Shown: positions 13,371 to 23,682, counted from the stretch's first letter. The stretch: 64,000 nucleotides of DNA from Prochlorococcus sp. AG-363-A16 (GCA_003280345.1 QCFB01000006.1:16214-80213); one strand, 5' to 3'. Made by a program: numbers and translations. Notes: generated by a model not told the origin, from the letters alone.

Positions 13371-14303
13371 TTACGACGTAACAGGCAGGCGAATTTTTCT
13401 CGCTAAGCCTAGAGCGTTTAATAAACGTATATGTTGCCAGGTTAGATCTATTTGACCAGATTGAAGACCTTGTTTGGCTGAATTTGGGAAAGTGTGGTGG
13501 TTGTTGTGCCATCCTTCCCCAAAGGTTAGCGCCGCTACCCAGGCATTATTTCTAGAGTTGTCACCACTTTCATAAGCAATACTTCCCCAGCGGTGTGTGG
13601 CTGAATTGACTAACCAGGTCACGTGATATACCAAGACAAGGCGTAAGGGAATGCCCCAAAGCACTAGTGCCCAGCCGCTTTGGCCAGTTGTATTGCCAAT
13701 CCAAAACAGAAATGCTCCCAATGGAACTTGAAGCAATAGAAAATTCTTATTCAGCCATCTGTAATACGGATCTTTATATAGGTCACTACTAAAGCGGGGT
13801 ACTGTATTCATTGCTGGGATTGGTTCGAACATCCAACCCATGTGACTCCACCAAAAGCCTTTATGACTGTTGTGATGGTCTGGATCTGTATCTGAGAATC
13901 TATGGTGATGCCGATGTAGGCCAGCCCAGTCGATTGGACCATGTTGGCAACTCAAAGCTCCACAAGTAGCAAAGAAACGTTCTAGCCATTTGGGAACTTG
14001 AAATGATCGATGGGAAAGAAGGCGGTGATAGCCGAGTGTGACACCTAGGCATGCAGTTACCCAGTAGAGAATTAAAAGTACTGTTATTGCTTGCCAGCTC
14101 CAAAACTTTGGTGAAAGCGCGATCAGTGTTAAAAGATGAATGGCGAACATGAATCCGATAGTTCCCCAACGTTTTGGTTCTTTTTTGGGGTAGCTCAAAT
14201 GTTCTCCTAGTGGCTCTTGAAGTTTTGCTGCTATTTCTATTGCTTTATGCGAAGGTACCGGCTTGCTTCGTGGAGCCGAAGTTTTGATCACACCAGATGC
14301 CAT
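13371..14303 (-). CDS. desC: Acyl-lipid delta-9-type fatty acid desaturase (copy 1)
   Basis: Histidine boxes HRLLSH, HRHHH, HNNHH; ATG at 14303 (MASGVIKTSAP) preferred over the track start 14354. Confidence 0.88.
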   Translation of the reverse strand: MASGVIKTSAPRSKPVPSHKAIEIAAKLQEPLGEHLSYPKKEPKRWGTIGFMFAIHLLTLIALSPKFWSWQAITVLLILYWVTACLGVTLGYHRLLSHRSFQVPKWLERFFATCGALSCQHGPIDWAGLHRHHHRFSDTDPDHHNSHKGFWWSHMGWMFEPIPAMNTVPRFSSDLYKDPYYRWLNKNFLLLQVPLGAFLFWIGNTTGQSGWALVLWGIPLRLVLVYHVTWLVNSATHRWGSIAYESGDNSRNNAWVAALTFGEGWHNNHHTFPNSAKQGLQSGQIDLTWQHIRLLNALGLARKIRLPVTS

Positions 14304-14311
14304 GAGTGATC
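14286..14311 (-). promoter_or_regulatory. Hairpin with the desC copy 1 start codon in its loop
   Basis: GATCAC-TCATGGCATCTGGT-GTGATC, 6-bp perfect stem, 14-nt loop. Confidence 0.4.
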
Positions 14312-14321
14312 TGCAAAATGG

Positions 14322-14331
14322 TTGTATACAA
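14322..14331. promoter_or_regulatory. 10-bp palindrome in the divergent desC/HTH-like gene spacer
   Basis: TTGTATACAA, perfect dyad. Confidence 0.35.
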
Positions 14332-14383
14332 TACTCGATAAGAATCCATATCAAGAATTTTTTTTGGTATTGAATCTGACTTT

Positions 14384-15109
14384 GTGATTATTGGTTTTCG
14401 CGATCGGCTGTCGGATGGACGGCGGGCAATGGCCCATCTCATACATGTTTGGCATGAGAGGAATGGATGGTCGCACAAAGTTCTCCCAGCTCTTTCCGAA
14501 TGCCTTGATTTAGGTCGGGTGCATAGTTCTCAGATTTCTAATCTTAGGAATGGCAAGCTTGCATCCCCTGGTCCAGAAGTTTTTATGGCTCTTGCCCAGG
14601 CAAATGCAGTACTTGGCCAAGGGATTGATTTAATTGAAGGAAATTTGAAAGAGACTCACCCTGAATTACTTAAGGTGTTAATGGATTCTTCTATTCCAAT
14701 ATCAGGTGATGATGGTGTTCCTCTTGGTGCAGGGGAATTATTCGAGATTTTTTTAGGCTTATCTCCTCTGCCTGATTGTTTTGATTGGTTTATTGAGGAG
14801 GATGAGGCTACTTCTCTAAGTGAAGCATTATCTGATTATCTTTGTTGTGGAAAGCCATGGAGACATTGTAGAGAGCAAGTTATGGCGGCTTATCCAGTTA
14901 AGAAGCAATTAAGAAGAGAGCGGTTCGCGGCTGTTATGGCAGGACTGAGAGATTACAGCGCAGAAGAATTGGATGGAGAATTGTTCGACTTGCAAGCTAC
15001 AAAAAGAACTTTGGATGGGTCATCTTTACAAGGCAGTGCAGATGTTTTGCTTAAAGAACTGCGTTTAAAAGTGAAGGATTTAAACAATCAGGAAGTACCT
15101 CGAGAGTAG
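14384..15109 (+). CDS. Hypothetical protein with HTH-like N-terminus, between the desaturase genes
   Basis: Intact ORF (GTG start); N-terminal helical SHKVLPALSECLDLGRVHSSQISNLRNGKLASPGPEVFMALAQAN reads Xre/HTH-like. Confidence 0.65.
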   Translation: MIIGFRDRLSDGRRAMAHLIHVWHERNGWSHKVLPALSECLDLGRVHSSQISNLRNGKLASPGPEVFMALAQANAVLGQGIDLIEGNLKETHPELLKVLMDSSIPISGDDGVPLGAGELFEIFLGLSPLPDCFDWFIEEDEATSLSEALSDYLCCGKPWRHCREQVMAAYPVKKQLRRERFAAVMAGLRDYSAEELDGELFDLQATKRTLDGSSLQGSADVLLKELRLKVKDLNNQEVPRE

Positions 15110-16008
15110 TGAGCTTTTCGAATATTTTTAGCAAGGCCTAGACGACGCAATAGCTTGATATGTTGCCAAGTCAAATCGAATTCAAACCATCGCAATCCAT
15201 GGCGAGCACTATGAGGATGTGCATGGTGATTGTTATGCCACCCTTCGCCGAATGAGAGCAATGCAACCCACCAGCAATTTTTGGATAAGTCAGGTGAGTC
15301 AAAATTCCGATAACCAAATGTATGGGTTGCAGAGTTAACTAGCCAAGTCACGTGATAAACGATCACAAGTCTTAGAGGAATGCCCCAGAGCACTAGACCT
15401 AAGCCACCGCCATGAACTTGGGCGAGCTCTCCATACCAATAGAGGCCTAAAAATAAAGGTATTTGCAACAACAAGAACCAATGATCAAGCCAGCGAAAAA
15501 AAGGATCAGCAATTAAATCACCTGCTAATTCTTGGCTTTTTTTTAAAGCTGGAATCTCATGCAGCATCCATTCGCTGTGACTCCACCAAAAACCCCTGCC
15601 TGCATCGTGGTGGTCATTTGGTTGGTCAGAAAACTTGTGATGGTGGCGATGCAGTGACACCCATTCAATGGGACCACTTTGGCAAGCAAGTGTGCCCATT
15701 ATTACTAAGATTCGTTCTACCCAAGATGGTGCAATAAAGCTTCGGTGGGCAACTAATCTATGCAGACCCAATGTGACTCCAAGCACTGTTATCCAATAGA
15801 GAATTAAAAATGTAGTTAAGCCTTCCCAACTCCAGAATCTTGGAAGTAGGGCAAAAGATCCTGCTACATGCATTGCAAGCATGAAGGAAGTAGTGCCAAA
15901 TTTAAATTTTCTTTGACTTGGTGGTAGTAACTCTCTTGGGCTAATGATTCCGGCTCTTAAGCGTGATTCACGGGAGGTCGATGTATTTTCAGGAATAGTT
16001 GAAATCAA
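15088..16008 (-). CDS. desC: Acyl-lipid delta-9-type fatty acid desaturase (copy 2, TTG start)
   Basis: Histidine boxes HRLVAH, HRHHH, HNNHH; GGGAGG Shine-Dalgarno 5 nt upstream of TTG. Confidence 0.88.
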   Translation of the reverse strand: MISTIPENTSTSRESRLRAGIISPRELLPPSQRKFKFGTTSFMLAMHVAGSFALLPRFWSWEGLTTFLILYWITVLGVTLGLHRLVAHRSFIAPSWVERILVIMGTLACQSGPIEWVSLHRHHHKFSDQPNDHHDAGRGFWWSHSEWMLHEIPALKKSQELAGDLIADPFFRWLDHWFLLLQIPLFLGLYWYGELAQVHGGGLGLVLWGIPLRLVIVYHVTWLVNSATHTFGYRNFDSPDLSKNCWWVALLSFGEGWHNNHHAHPHSARHGLRWFEFDLTWQHIKLLRRLGLAKNIRKAHYSRGTS

Positions 16009-16020
16009 AATGACCTCCCG
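15971..16020 (-). promoter_or_regulatory. Inverted repeat pairing the Shine-Dalgarno of desC copy 2 with early coding sequence
   Basis: Minus-strand CGGGAGGTC (16020-16012) and GACCTCCCG (15979-15971), perfect 9-bp complement, 32-nt loop containing the TTG start. Confidence 0.55.
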
Positions 16021-16136
16021 GTGTTTAAAGAATTTCGCTTTTGCAGAATGTCAACAGAAGCGGATGGAATATTGGGCTAATGAAAAAGTGGATCTAAAAC
16101 CTCATGAGACTGTAAACCTCTTTAGGCCTGTTTTCC

Positions 16137-17438
16137 GTGGATAAAAGCCCATTAGTTGGCATTAATGAAGAGCTAGCGGAGTCTTGGGCTAGGAAGCATG
16201 TTGAGTATGTCTTGAGCCAACTGAAGCCGGTGGTGGAGAAAAGAACGGCTTCAGTAATGATTCGATTGGAAAAGGTTTTGCAAGCTTTTGCTCTAGAGCG
16301 CGTTGGAACTCATCACTTCGCTTCTGTAACTGGTTATGGCCATGGGGATGAGGCAAGGGAGGTGATAGACCGAGTTTTTGCAAGGGTTTTAGGAGCTCAA
16401 CAAGCTGCATTTAGACCCCAATTTGTTAGTGGAACACATGCTATTGCAGCCTCTTTATTTGGAGTATTGCGACCTGGTGATCAACTTCTTTCTGTTACAG
16501 GTAGGCCGTATGAAACTCTTGAAGAAGTAATAGGTTTGAGGGGTGCAGGACAAGGCTCCTTAAGCGAATTTGGAATTTCATTTGAGGAATTGTCTCTTAA
16601 AAACGATGGAACTGTTGATTTTGATGGTTTGGAGAAGGCGTTAGAAGTACCTCGTCAAATGGTTTTTATTCAGAGAAGCTGTGGATATTCATGGAGACCT
16701 TCTTTGACAATGGATTTGATTCAAAAAATTTGTTCTCAAATTCATGCAAGACAGCCCTCATGCGTTTGCTTTGTTGACAATTGTTATGGCGAGTTTGTTG
16801 AGGGTAGAGAGCCAACAGAAGTTGGTGCAGATTTGATGGCGGGATCAATGATTAAAAATCTTGGAGGAACAATTGTTCCAACAGGAGGTTATGTTGCTGG
16901 CAAAAGTGATTTAGTGGAAAAGGCTTGTTGTCGCTTAACTTCTCCTGGGATAGGTAGTCATGGTGGAACTGGTTTTGATTTAAACCGTCTTGTTTTGCAA
17001 GGTCTCTTTCTTGCCCCACAGATGGTTGCTGAAGCATTGATTGGAGCAGATCTTATATCCAGTGTTTTTAAGGAACTTGGTTTCTTAGTGCAGCCATCTC
17101 CTGGAGAGGAAAGGGGGGACCTGATTCAAGCAGTGCAAATCGGCGATCCAGATGCGCTCATGATTGTTTGCAAAGCTTTTCAGGAATGTTCACCTGTGGG
17201 TTCTTATCTCAATCCAGTACCTGCTGTCATGCCAGGTTATGAAAATGATTTAGTGATGGCAGGAGGCACTTTTATTGATGGAAGCACCAGTGAATTTTCT
17301 GCAGATGCTCCTTTAAAGCCCCCTTACAATCTTTTTGTTCAAGGAGGGACCCATCATGCGCATATCAAAATCGCAGTAGTAAGAGCTTTATGTGATTTAG
17401 TTGAAGCGGGTTTCGTAAATATGCCCCAAACTGGTTAG
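16137..17438 (+). CDS. PLP-dependent methionine gamma-lyase / aluminium-resistance family protein
   Basis: FASVTGYGHGDEAREVIDRVFARVLGAQQAAFRPQFVSGTHAI and SMIKNLGGTIVPTGGYVAG PLP-lysine region. Confidence 0.85.
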   Translation: MDKSPLVGINEELAESWARKHVEYVLSQLKPVVEKRTASVMIRLEKVLQAFALERVGTHHFASVTGYGHGDEAREVIDRVFARVLGAQQAAFRPQFVSGTHAIAASLFGVLRPGDQLLSVTGRPYETLEEVIGLRGAGQGSLSEFGISFEELSLKNDGTVDFDGLEKALEVPRQMVFIQRSCGYSWRPSLTMDLIQKICSQIHARQPSCVCFVDNCYGEFVEGREPTEVGADLMAGSMIKNLGGTIVPTGGYVAGKSDLVEKACCRLTSPGIGSHGGTGFDLNRLVLQGLFLAPQMVAEALIGADLISSVFKELGFLVQPSPGEERGDLIQAVQIGDPDALMIVCKAFQECSPVGSYLNPVPAVMPGYENDLVMAGGTFIDGSTSEFSADAPLKPPYNLFVQGGTHHAHIKIAVVRALCDLVEAGFVNMPQTG

Positions 17439-17465
17439 GCAATTCTCTTGGTCCATTTCGATTCG

Positions 17466-17855
17466 ATGGCCTTCAATTTTCCTAATCACTTTCGATTCGC
17501 TGATAGTCATGAATATGCTTCTGTTGAAGATGACTTGGTGCGTATAGGCATTAGTGCCTTTGCGGTAGACCAATTGGGCGACATAGTTTTTGTTGATCTT
17601 CCTGAAGTTGGGACAACTCTTGTTAGAGGAAATAGTTTTGGTTCGGTTGAATCTGTTAAAGCAGTTGAAGAAATGTATTCACCAATTAGTGGTGAAGTTG
17701 TTCAGAGGAATGAATCTGTTCTTGATAGCCCTGAAGAGCTTCAAAATGATCCTCATGGTGGGGGATGGCTTTTGCTTGTTAAGCCAAGCGAAACAGATCA
17801 ATTGCAGGAATTAATGGATGCGGAAGCCTATGCGAGCAAGGTCGCAGTTAGTTAA
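17466..17855 (+). CDS. gcvH: Glycine cleavage system H protein
   Basis: Lipoyl-lysine motif GSVESVKAVEEMYSPISGEV. Confidence 0.96.
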   Translation: MAFNFPNHFRFADSHEYASVEDDLVRIGISAFAVDQLGDIVFVDLPEVGTTLVRGNSFGSVESVKAVEEMYSPISGEVVQRNESVLDSPEELQNDPHGGGWLLLVKPSETDQLQELMDAEAYASKVAVS

Positions 17856-17926
17856 AGCAACATGATCATTGTTTTTCCAACAACTGTTCCCAAGATTTTC
17901 TAATGTTTCTAATGAATTAGTGATTT

Positions 17927-20851
17927 ATGAACGTGCTTGAAGAAGGGCCTATGAGGGCATCAAGCATTGAGTCTGCAAGTTTTATCCAACGGCATATTGG
18001 CTTGAGCCTCAAGGATCAAGACCAAATACTCAAAGTCCTTGGACAGACTGATCTTGATGAATTTGTTACTGCAGTTGTTCCAACAGACATTATTGAAGAA
18101 AATTTATCATCAAATTGCTTGCCTCAAGGGTGTGGAGAATTAAAAGCATTAGAAGAATTGCGCCTAATTGCAGGACAGAACAAAGTTCTTCGTTCACTAA
18201 TAGGCCTTGGCTATCACGGGACAGCAATACCAGCGGTAATTCAGAGGCAAGTTCTGGAAAATCCAGGGTGGTACACCGCATATACCCCTTATCAAGCTGA
18301 GATTGCTCAGGGAAGACTTGAGGCTTTATTCAATTTTCAGACTTTGATTTGTGAGTTGACCGGATTACCCATTGCCAATGCTTCTTTATTGGATGAGGCA
18401 ACAGCCGCTGCAGAGGCCATGAGCCTTGCATTTGCAGTTAAGAAATCTCCTGAAGCGAAACGTTTTCTTGTGGATGCAGAGGCTTTGCCACAAACTTTTG
18501 CTGTTTTGAAGACTCGAGCTGAACCTTTAGGAATCAGTTTGGAACTGGCTAAGCCAGATTCTTTTGATTTCAAAAAAGATGTTTTTGGAATTTTTCTTCA
18601 GTTGCCTGGATGCAATGGAAAACTTTGGGATCCTTCAGTGTGCATCGCAAAGGCCCATGAATGTGGTGCTCTAGTGATTTGTGCGATTGATCCTTTGGCA
18701 CAAGTTTTGATTTCTCCAATAGGCAAGCTAGGAGTAGATGTTGCTGTTGGAAGTGCCCAAAGGTTTGGAGTTCCACTCGGTTTTGGTGGACCGCATGCGG
18801 CCTTTTTTGCGACTACAGAAACTTTTAAGCGTCAGGTGCCTGGACGTTTAGTTGGTCAGTCTCTTGATGCTGATGGTGCACCTGCGTTGAGATTGGCTTT
18901 GCAGACTAGAGAACAACATATACGAAGAGATAAGGCAACTAGCAACATATGTACTGCTCAAGTTTTGTTGGCTGTTATTTCGTCTTTTTATGCAGTGCAT
19001 CATGGACCTGAGGGCCTTTTCATGATTGCCAGAAGAGTCCTATTTTTACGAGCAAAGTTTGAACATTGTTTATTGCAACTTGGTTATCCTTTGTTGCCGA
19101 TGGTTCGTTTTGACAGCGTTGATGTGCATTGTGATGAGGCAAAAGAAGTTCATAAATTGGCTACATCATTAGGGTTTAATCTGCGCATACTTCCTTTAGG
19201 TGCCTCTCTTGAGGAAGCTACTGGGTTTGGAATTACTTTTGACGAATTAAGTACAGAAGAAGAGTTACATACGCTTCATCAAATATTGGCGAAAGTCAAA
19301 GTTAAAACTGGTGAGCCCTTGGATAACTTTAGTCCTGACTTAGAGGGTTTACTTAATGGAATTCCTTTAAGGAAAGGACCATGGTTAAAGCAAGATGTAT
19401 TTCATCTTTATCGTAGTGAAACTGAATTGCTGCGTTATATTAATCGCTTGGCAAATCTTGATTTTTCATTAGTGCATGGAATGATTCCTCTTGGGAGTTG
19501 CACTATGAAGTTAAATGCTACTGCAGAATTGTTACCTATTAGTTGGAGAGAGTTTTCTGCTATTCATCCTTTTTCTCCTAAAGAGCAAACCCTAGGCTAT
19601 GAGAAATTATTTTTTGATCTGGAGAATTGGCTGGCTTCTCTAACAGGATTTGCTGGTGTTTCGTTACAACCGAATGCTGGATCACAAGGAGAATTAGCAG
19701 GCCTACTTGTTATTCGTGCTTGGCATCATTCTCGTGGTCAGCATGATAGAAATATTTGCTTAATTCCTACGAGTGCGCATGGCACTAACCCTGCTAGTGC
19801 TGTTATGGCTGGTTTTCAGGTTGTCTCAGTAGGGTGTGATCAATTTGGAAATGTTGACCTTGAGGATTTAATTAGTAAGGCAGAGGCAAATTCTTCTCAA
19901 TTAGCAGCTTTGATGGTTACTTATCCATCAACTCATGGGGTGTTTGAGCCCGACATTAAACAGATTTGCGATGTTGTTCATCGTTGTGGAGGACAGGTCT
20001 ATTTAGATGGGGCCAATTTGAATGCGCAAGTTGGTCTATGTAGGCCAGGAGTTTATGGAGCTGATGTATGCCATTTAAATTTGCATAAGACTTTTTGTAT
20101 TCCTCATGGGGGTGGTGGACCAGGCGTTGGACCTATAGCGGTTTCTTCTCATTTACTGCCATATCTTCCAGGCCATCCTTTGGCAAGTTGTGGCGGTAGC
20201 AAGGCCATAGGTTCCGTTTCTGCAGCTCCATTTGGTAGTGCAGGAATTTTGCCAATTAGTTGGATGTATTTGCGAATGATGGGTTTAGACGGAGTCCGAA
20301 GGGCAAGTCAAATAGCAATGCTCTCTGCTAATTACATCGCTCATCGCTTAAACCCTTATTACCCAGTTTTATTTAGAGGGTTGAAAGGTTTGGTTGCTCA
20401 CGAATGTATTTTGGATTTGCGCCCGCTTAAGCGAATTACAGGTATTGAGGTTGACGATATTGCTAAACGGTTGATGGATTATGGCTTTCATGCTCCAACT
20501 GTGAGTTGGCCTGTTGCTGGAACTTTGATGGTTGAACCTACTGAAAGTGAGAGTCTTGCTGAATTGAATCGCTTTTGTGAAGCAATGATCTCTATACGAG
20601 CAGAGATTGAAGCTATCAAATCTGGTCAAGGTGATTCAAAGAACAATCCATTAAGAAATGCACCGCATACTTTGGCGGCTGTGACAGCTGAAGTTTGGGA
20701 TCGTCCTTATACACGTATGCAAGCAGCCTTTCCATTGGCAGAACAATTGAGAACCAAGTTCTGGCCTGCTGTTTCGCGTATTGACAATGTTTTTGGGGAC
20801 AGAAATTTCGTGTGTAGCTGCCCTCCGCTTGAGGATTTGGTTGATCAATAA
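17927..20851 (+). CDS. gcvP: Glycine dehydrogenase (decarboxylating), P protein
   Basis: Full-length; SFIQRHIG N-terminus; [23 protein letters not shown] site. Confidence 0.97.
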   Translation: MNVLEEGPMRASSIESASFIQRHIGLSLKDQDQILKVLGQTDLDEFVTAVVPTDIIEENLSSNCLPQGCGELKALEELRLIAGQNKVLRSLIGLGYHGTAIPAVIQRQVLENPGWYTAYTPYQAEIAQGRLEALFNFQTLICELTGLPIANASLLDEATAAAEAMSLAFAVKKSPEAKRFLVDAEALPQTFAVLKTRAEPLGISLELAKPDSFDFKKDVFGIFLQLPGCNGKLWDPSVCIAKAHECGALVICAIDPLAQVLISPIGKLGVDVAVGSAQRFGVPLGFGGPHAAFFATTETFKRQVPGRLVGQSLDADGAPALRLALQTREQHIRRDKATSNICTAQVLLAVISSFYAVHHGPEGLFMIARRVLFLRAKFEHCLLQLGYPLLPMVRFDSVDVHCDEAKEVHKLATSLGFNLRILPLGASLEEATGFGITFDELSTEEELHTLHQILAKVKVKTGEPLDNFSPDLEGLLNGIPLRKGPWLKQDVFHLYRSETELLRYINRLANLDFSLVHGMIPLGSCTMKLNATAELLPISWREFSAIHPFSPKEQTLGYEKLFFDLENWLASLTGFAGVSLQPNAGSQGELAGLLVIRAWHHSRGQHDRNICLIPTSAHGTNPASAVMAGFQVVSVGCDQFGNVDLEDLISKAEANSSQLAALMVTYPSTHGVFEPDIKQICDVVHRCGGQVYLDGANLNAQVGLCRPGVYGADVCHLNLHKTFCIPHGGGGPGVGPIAVSSHLLPYLPGHPLASCGGSKAIGSVSAAPFGSAGILPISWMYLRMMGLDGVRRASQIAMLSANYIAHRLNPYYPVLFRGLKGLVAHECILDLRPLKRITGIEVDDIAKRLMDYGFHAPTVSWPVAGTLMVEPTESESLAELNRFCEAMISIRAEIEAIKSGQGDSKNNPLRNAPHTLAAVTAEVWDRPYTRMQAAFPLAEQLRTKFWPAVSRIDNVFGDRNFVCSCPPLEDLVDQ

Positions 20852-20989
20852 AAAAGTGATCTTCACTGGTTTTCAGGCCCTAAAGGAGGTAAATTTTCAT
20901 CGAAAACCGAATTTTTTGGTTTTAATACGCTGCATTGCACAGTTTTTTCACTATCCTGTGCCGCAGCGGTTCCAATCGCTGGGGGCAGC

Positions 20990-21250
20990 ATGGAAAGAGT
21001 TACGACACTTCCACATTCACCAAAGGCTTTGTCAAAGGAGCAGTTGAATTTACCTTCATTTTCCGAAGGCCTTCAATCTGCTCTGAGTAACGGAAAGGCA
21101 TTAAAGGTTGAAGGAACGAATGTTGTCCGAGTTCCGTTTGGTATTCGCCATCCACGCAAGCAACGCCCTGAAAGACCTCAGAGGCGGGCGACTTTGGTCC
21201 TCCCTTTTCAGCCGGCAGGCTCTCCTCCTCCTCCTCCTCAGGCTGCTTGA
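20990..21250 (+). CDS. Small hypothetical protein with Pro-rich C-terminus
   Basis: ATG ORF MERVTTLPHSPK...VVRVPFGIRHPRKQRPERPQRRATLVLPFQPAGSPPPPPQAA. Confidence 0.6.
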   Translation: MERVTTLPHSPKALSKEQLNLPSFSEGLQSALSNGKALKVEGTNVVRVPFGIRHPRKQRPERPQRRATLVLPFQPAGSPPPPPQAA

Positions 21251-22399
21251 TTAAGCAGCAATTTGTATTGATTGCTTAAGGAGAATTTTTTTGTAGTAAC
21301 TCCTTAGTTGTTCTGTTGCGTTAGCCCATCCCCATTTTTCAGCCTCATCTCGTGCAGCTTGCCTCATTTGTTGGCGCTCAACATCATTCCCTAGGAGTTT
21401 GTTGGTCGCCTTAATTAGGCTGGATGAGCCATCATCTTGTCCGTCAGGGTTATATAGACAGCCATTTTTTCCATCAGTGATTATGTCTGGGATACCTCCT
21501 CTGTTGGCTCCTACTACAGGACATCCTGCGGCCATTGCTTCAAGAAGCACTAATCCAAGCGTTTCAGTACTAGATGGGAATAAGAAGGCATCTCCGCAGG
21601 CATAGGCGCTAGCAAGCTCTTCTCCGGCTAGATATCCAACGAAAGTGGTTGCTGTTCCTTCAAAAACTTTTTCTAATTGCTGCCGATGTGGGCCATCACC
21701 AACTAGCGCAAGTCTTGTATGAGGTAGTGCTTCTAGTACAGGCTTGATTCGTTCAATTTGTTTTTCTGCAGATAGTCTTCCTACATAAATTAGAAGTGCC
21801 CCTTCATCACTAAAATTACCTAATAGGCGCTCACGCATTAGTTCATTTTTTAATTCGGGACGGAATGTCTCAGTATCTACTCCTCGTTGCCATAGGGCAG
21901 TGTGTTGAATTCCTTTCTCACTAAGCTCTTTAACCATTGCTGTTGATGTGCAAAGGTTCAAAATTGCTTGATTGTGAGCTGCCTTGAGAAGTTCCCAGAG
22001 TAGGGGCTCGAGCATTCCCATTCCATAGTGCTCAAGATATTTTGGAAGATGGGTGTGATAGCTAGCTATTAAGGGGATATTGTTGGTTTTTGCAAGCCAA
22101 ATCCCTCCTAAACCAAGTACTGCGGGATTAACAACATGTATGAGGTCCGGTTGGAAATTTTCTAGTGCATCTGATACGGCTGGTCCAGGAAGACCAAGTT
22201 TTAATTCTGGGTAAAGAGGTAAAGGCATTGCAGGAACACCTACAACCTTTGCTCCCATGTAATTGTCAGGGCATCCCTCTGGGCAAAAAACAACTACCTC
22301 ATCACCTGCCTCAATGAGGTGCTTCACAGTTTTAGTCAGTCTGGTAACTATTCCGTCGACTTTGGGTAGGAAAGTCTCGGTAAAAAATGCGATCTTCAC
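21251..22399 (-). CDS. sqdX: SQDG synthase glycosyltransferase
   Basis: GT4 fold with FPSSTETLGLVLLEAMAAGCPVV; next to sqdB. Confidence 0.92.
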   Translation of the reverse strand: MKIAFFTETFLPKVDGIVTRLTKTVKHLIEAGDEVVVFCPEGCPDNYMGAKVVGVPAMPLPLYPELKLGLPGPAVSDALENFQPDLIHVVNPAVLGLGGIWLAKTNNIPLIASYHTHLPKYLEHYGMGMLEPLLWELLKAAHNQAILNLCTSTAMVKELSEKGIQHTALWQRGVDTETFRPELKNELMRERLLGNFSDEGALLIYVGRLSAEKQIERIKPVLEALPHTRLALVGDGPHRQQLEKVFEGTATTFVGYLAGEELASAYACGDAFLFPSSTETLGLVLLEAMAAGCPVVGANRGGIPDIITDGKNGCLYNPDGQDDGSSSLIKATNKLLGNDVERQQMRQAARDEAEKWGWANATEQLRSYYKKILLKQSIQIAA

Positions 22400-22426
22400 T
22401 TTTCTAGTTGTGAAGAGAGTATGTGA

Positions 22427-23623
22427 TCAAGCATTTTTGTGAATTGCTAGGGCTTGTGTTGTGGTCCATGCTGATACACAAGGTATTCGATTGCGATCAC
22501 ATCGATCTGCCCAGCGTCGGGCAACATCTACTACCTCAGTCAGAAGACCATCATCGAGAGTAGTTGGATCTAATCCAAGCTCTATGAAGCAACGATTGTC
22601 GACGATTAAATCGTTTTCAACAGCTTCATTTCTTGGGTTGGGTAGATAATTCAGTTTTGCACCAGTCAGTGTGGCTACCTTTTTCGCTAATTCTCCAACC
22701 TGATGACTCTCAGTCATTTGATTGAAAATCTTTACTCTTTCTCCTTGAGTTGGTGGATTTTCCAGTGCAAGTTGGACACATTTCACAGAGTCACGAATAT
22801 GAATAAATGCACGAGTTTGTCCACCTGTGCCATGAACAGTTAATGGATAACCAATAGCTGCTTGCATCAGGAATCGATTTAATACAGTTCCGTAATCGCC
22901 GTCGTAATCAAAGCGATTGGTAAGACGTGGGTCTTTACTAGTTGATTCAGTATTCGTTCCCCATACAATTCCTTGATGTAAATCAGTTATGCGGACTTTA
23001 TCGTTTTTGTTGTAATACAGAAAAAGAAGCTGGTCTAGCGTTTTCGTCATGTGATAAACGCTGCCAGGGCTAGCAGGGTGAAGGATTTCTTCCTCAAAAC
23101 GACTGCCATCTGGTTGAGGTACTTCAACTTTTAAATAGCCTTCGGGGATTGTTGCTCCACGATGTGATCCATATCCATAAACCCCCATTGTCCCTAGGTG
23201 GACTATATGAATATCTAGTCCACTTTCAACGATTGCAGCTAAGAGGTTGTGAGTGCCGTTGACGTTGTTGTCAACTGTGTAGCGCTTGGTAGCGCTGGAT
23301 TTCATGGAATAGGGTGCTGCTCTTTGTTCTGCAAAGTGAACTATCGCATCGGGTTTATTGCTTTGGAGCAAGCTCAATAGCCTCTCGTATTCGTTTGCGA
23401 TGTCAAGTCGCTCAAAGGTCATAGGTTTTCCACCTACTTCTTCCCAGGCTTTTAGTCGGTCTCCAATGCTTGAGATTGGAGTGAGAGACTCAACTTCGAG
23501 ATCAAGATCTATTTTTCGCCGACTGAGATTGTCGACGATAAGAACATCGTGACCTTGGTCGGCCAAGTTCACTGCACAAGGCCACCCACAGAAGCCATCG
23601 CCACCAAGAACTAGAACTTTCAA
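22427..23623 (-). CDS. sqdB: UDP-sulfoquinovose synthase
   Basis: MKVLVLGGDGFCGWPCAVNLADQGHDVLIVDNLSRR; SDR family. Confidence 0.96.
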   Translation of the reverse strand: MKVLVLGGDGFCGWPCAVNLADQGHDVLIVDNLSRRKIDLDLEVESLTPISSIGDRLKAWEEVGGKPMTFERLDIANEYERLLSLLQSNKPDAIVHFAEQRAAPYSMKSSATKRYTVDNNVNGTHNLLAAIVESGLDIHIVHLGTMGVYGYGSHRGATIPEGYLKVEVPQPDGSRFEEEILHPASPGSVYHMTKTLDQLLFLYYNKNDKVRITDLHQGIVWGTNTESTSKDPRLTNRFDYDGDYGTVLNRFLMQAAIGYPLTVHGTGGQTRAFIHIRDSVKCVQLALENPPTQGERVKIFNQMTESHQVGELAKKVATLTGAKLNYLPNPRNEAVENDLIVDNRCFIELGLDPTTLDDGLLTEVVDVARRWADRCDRNRIPCVSAWTTTQALAIHKNA

Positions 23624-23682
23624 CCCAAACTCCAGCAGATAAAGAGCAATTGGCTCAATTAAAGCAAGCTACTACAGGCTTT

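Noticed and set aside
17439-17926. Glycine riboswitch upstream of gcvH or gcvP
   Set aside because: Spacers are too short or show no tandem aptamer-like conserved sequence.
21225-21241. CTCCTCCTCCTCCTC microsatellite-like run
   Set aside because: It simply encodes the Pro-rich tail (SPPPPPQ) of the small protein.
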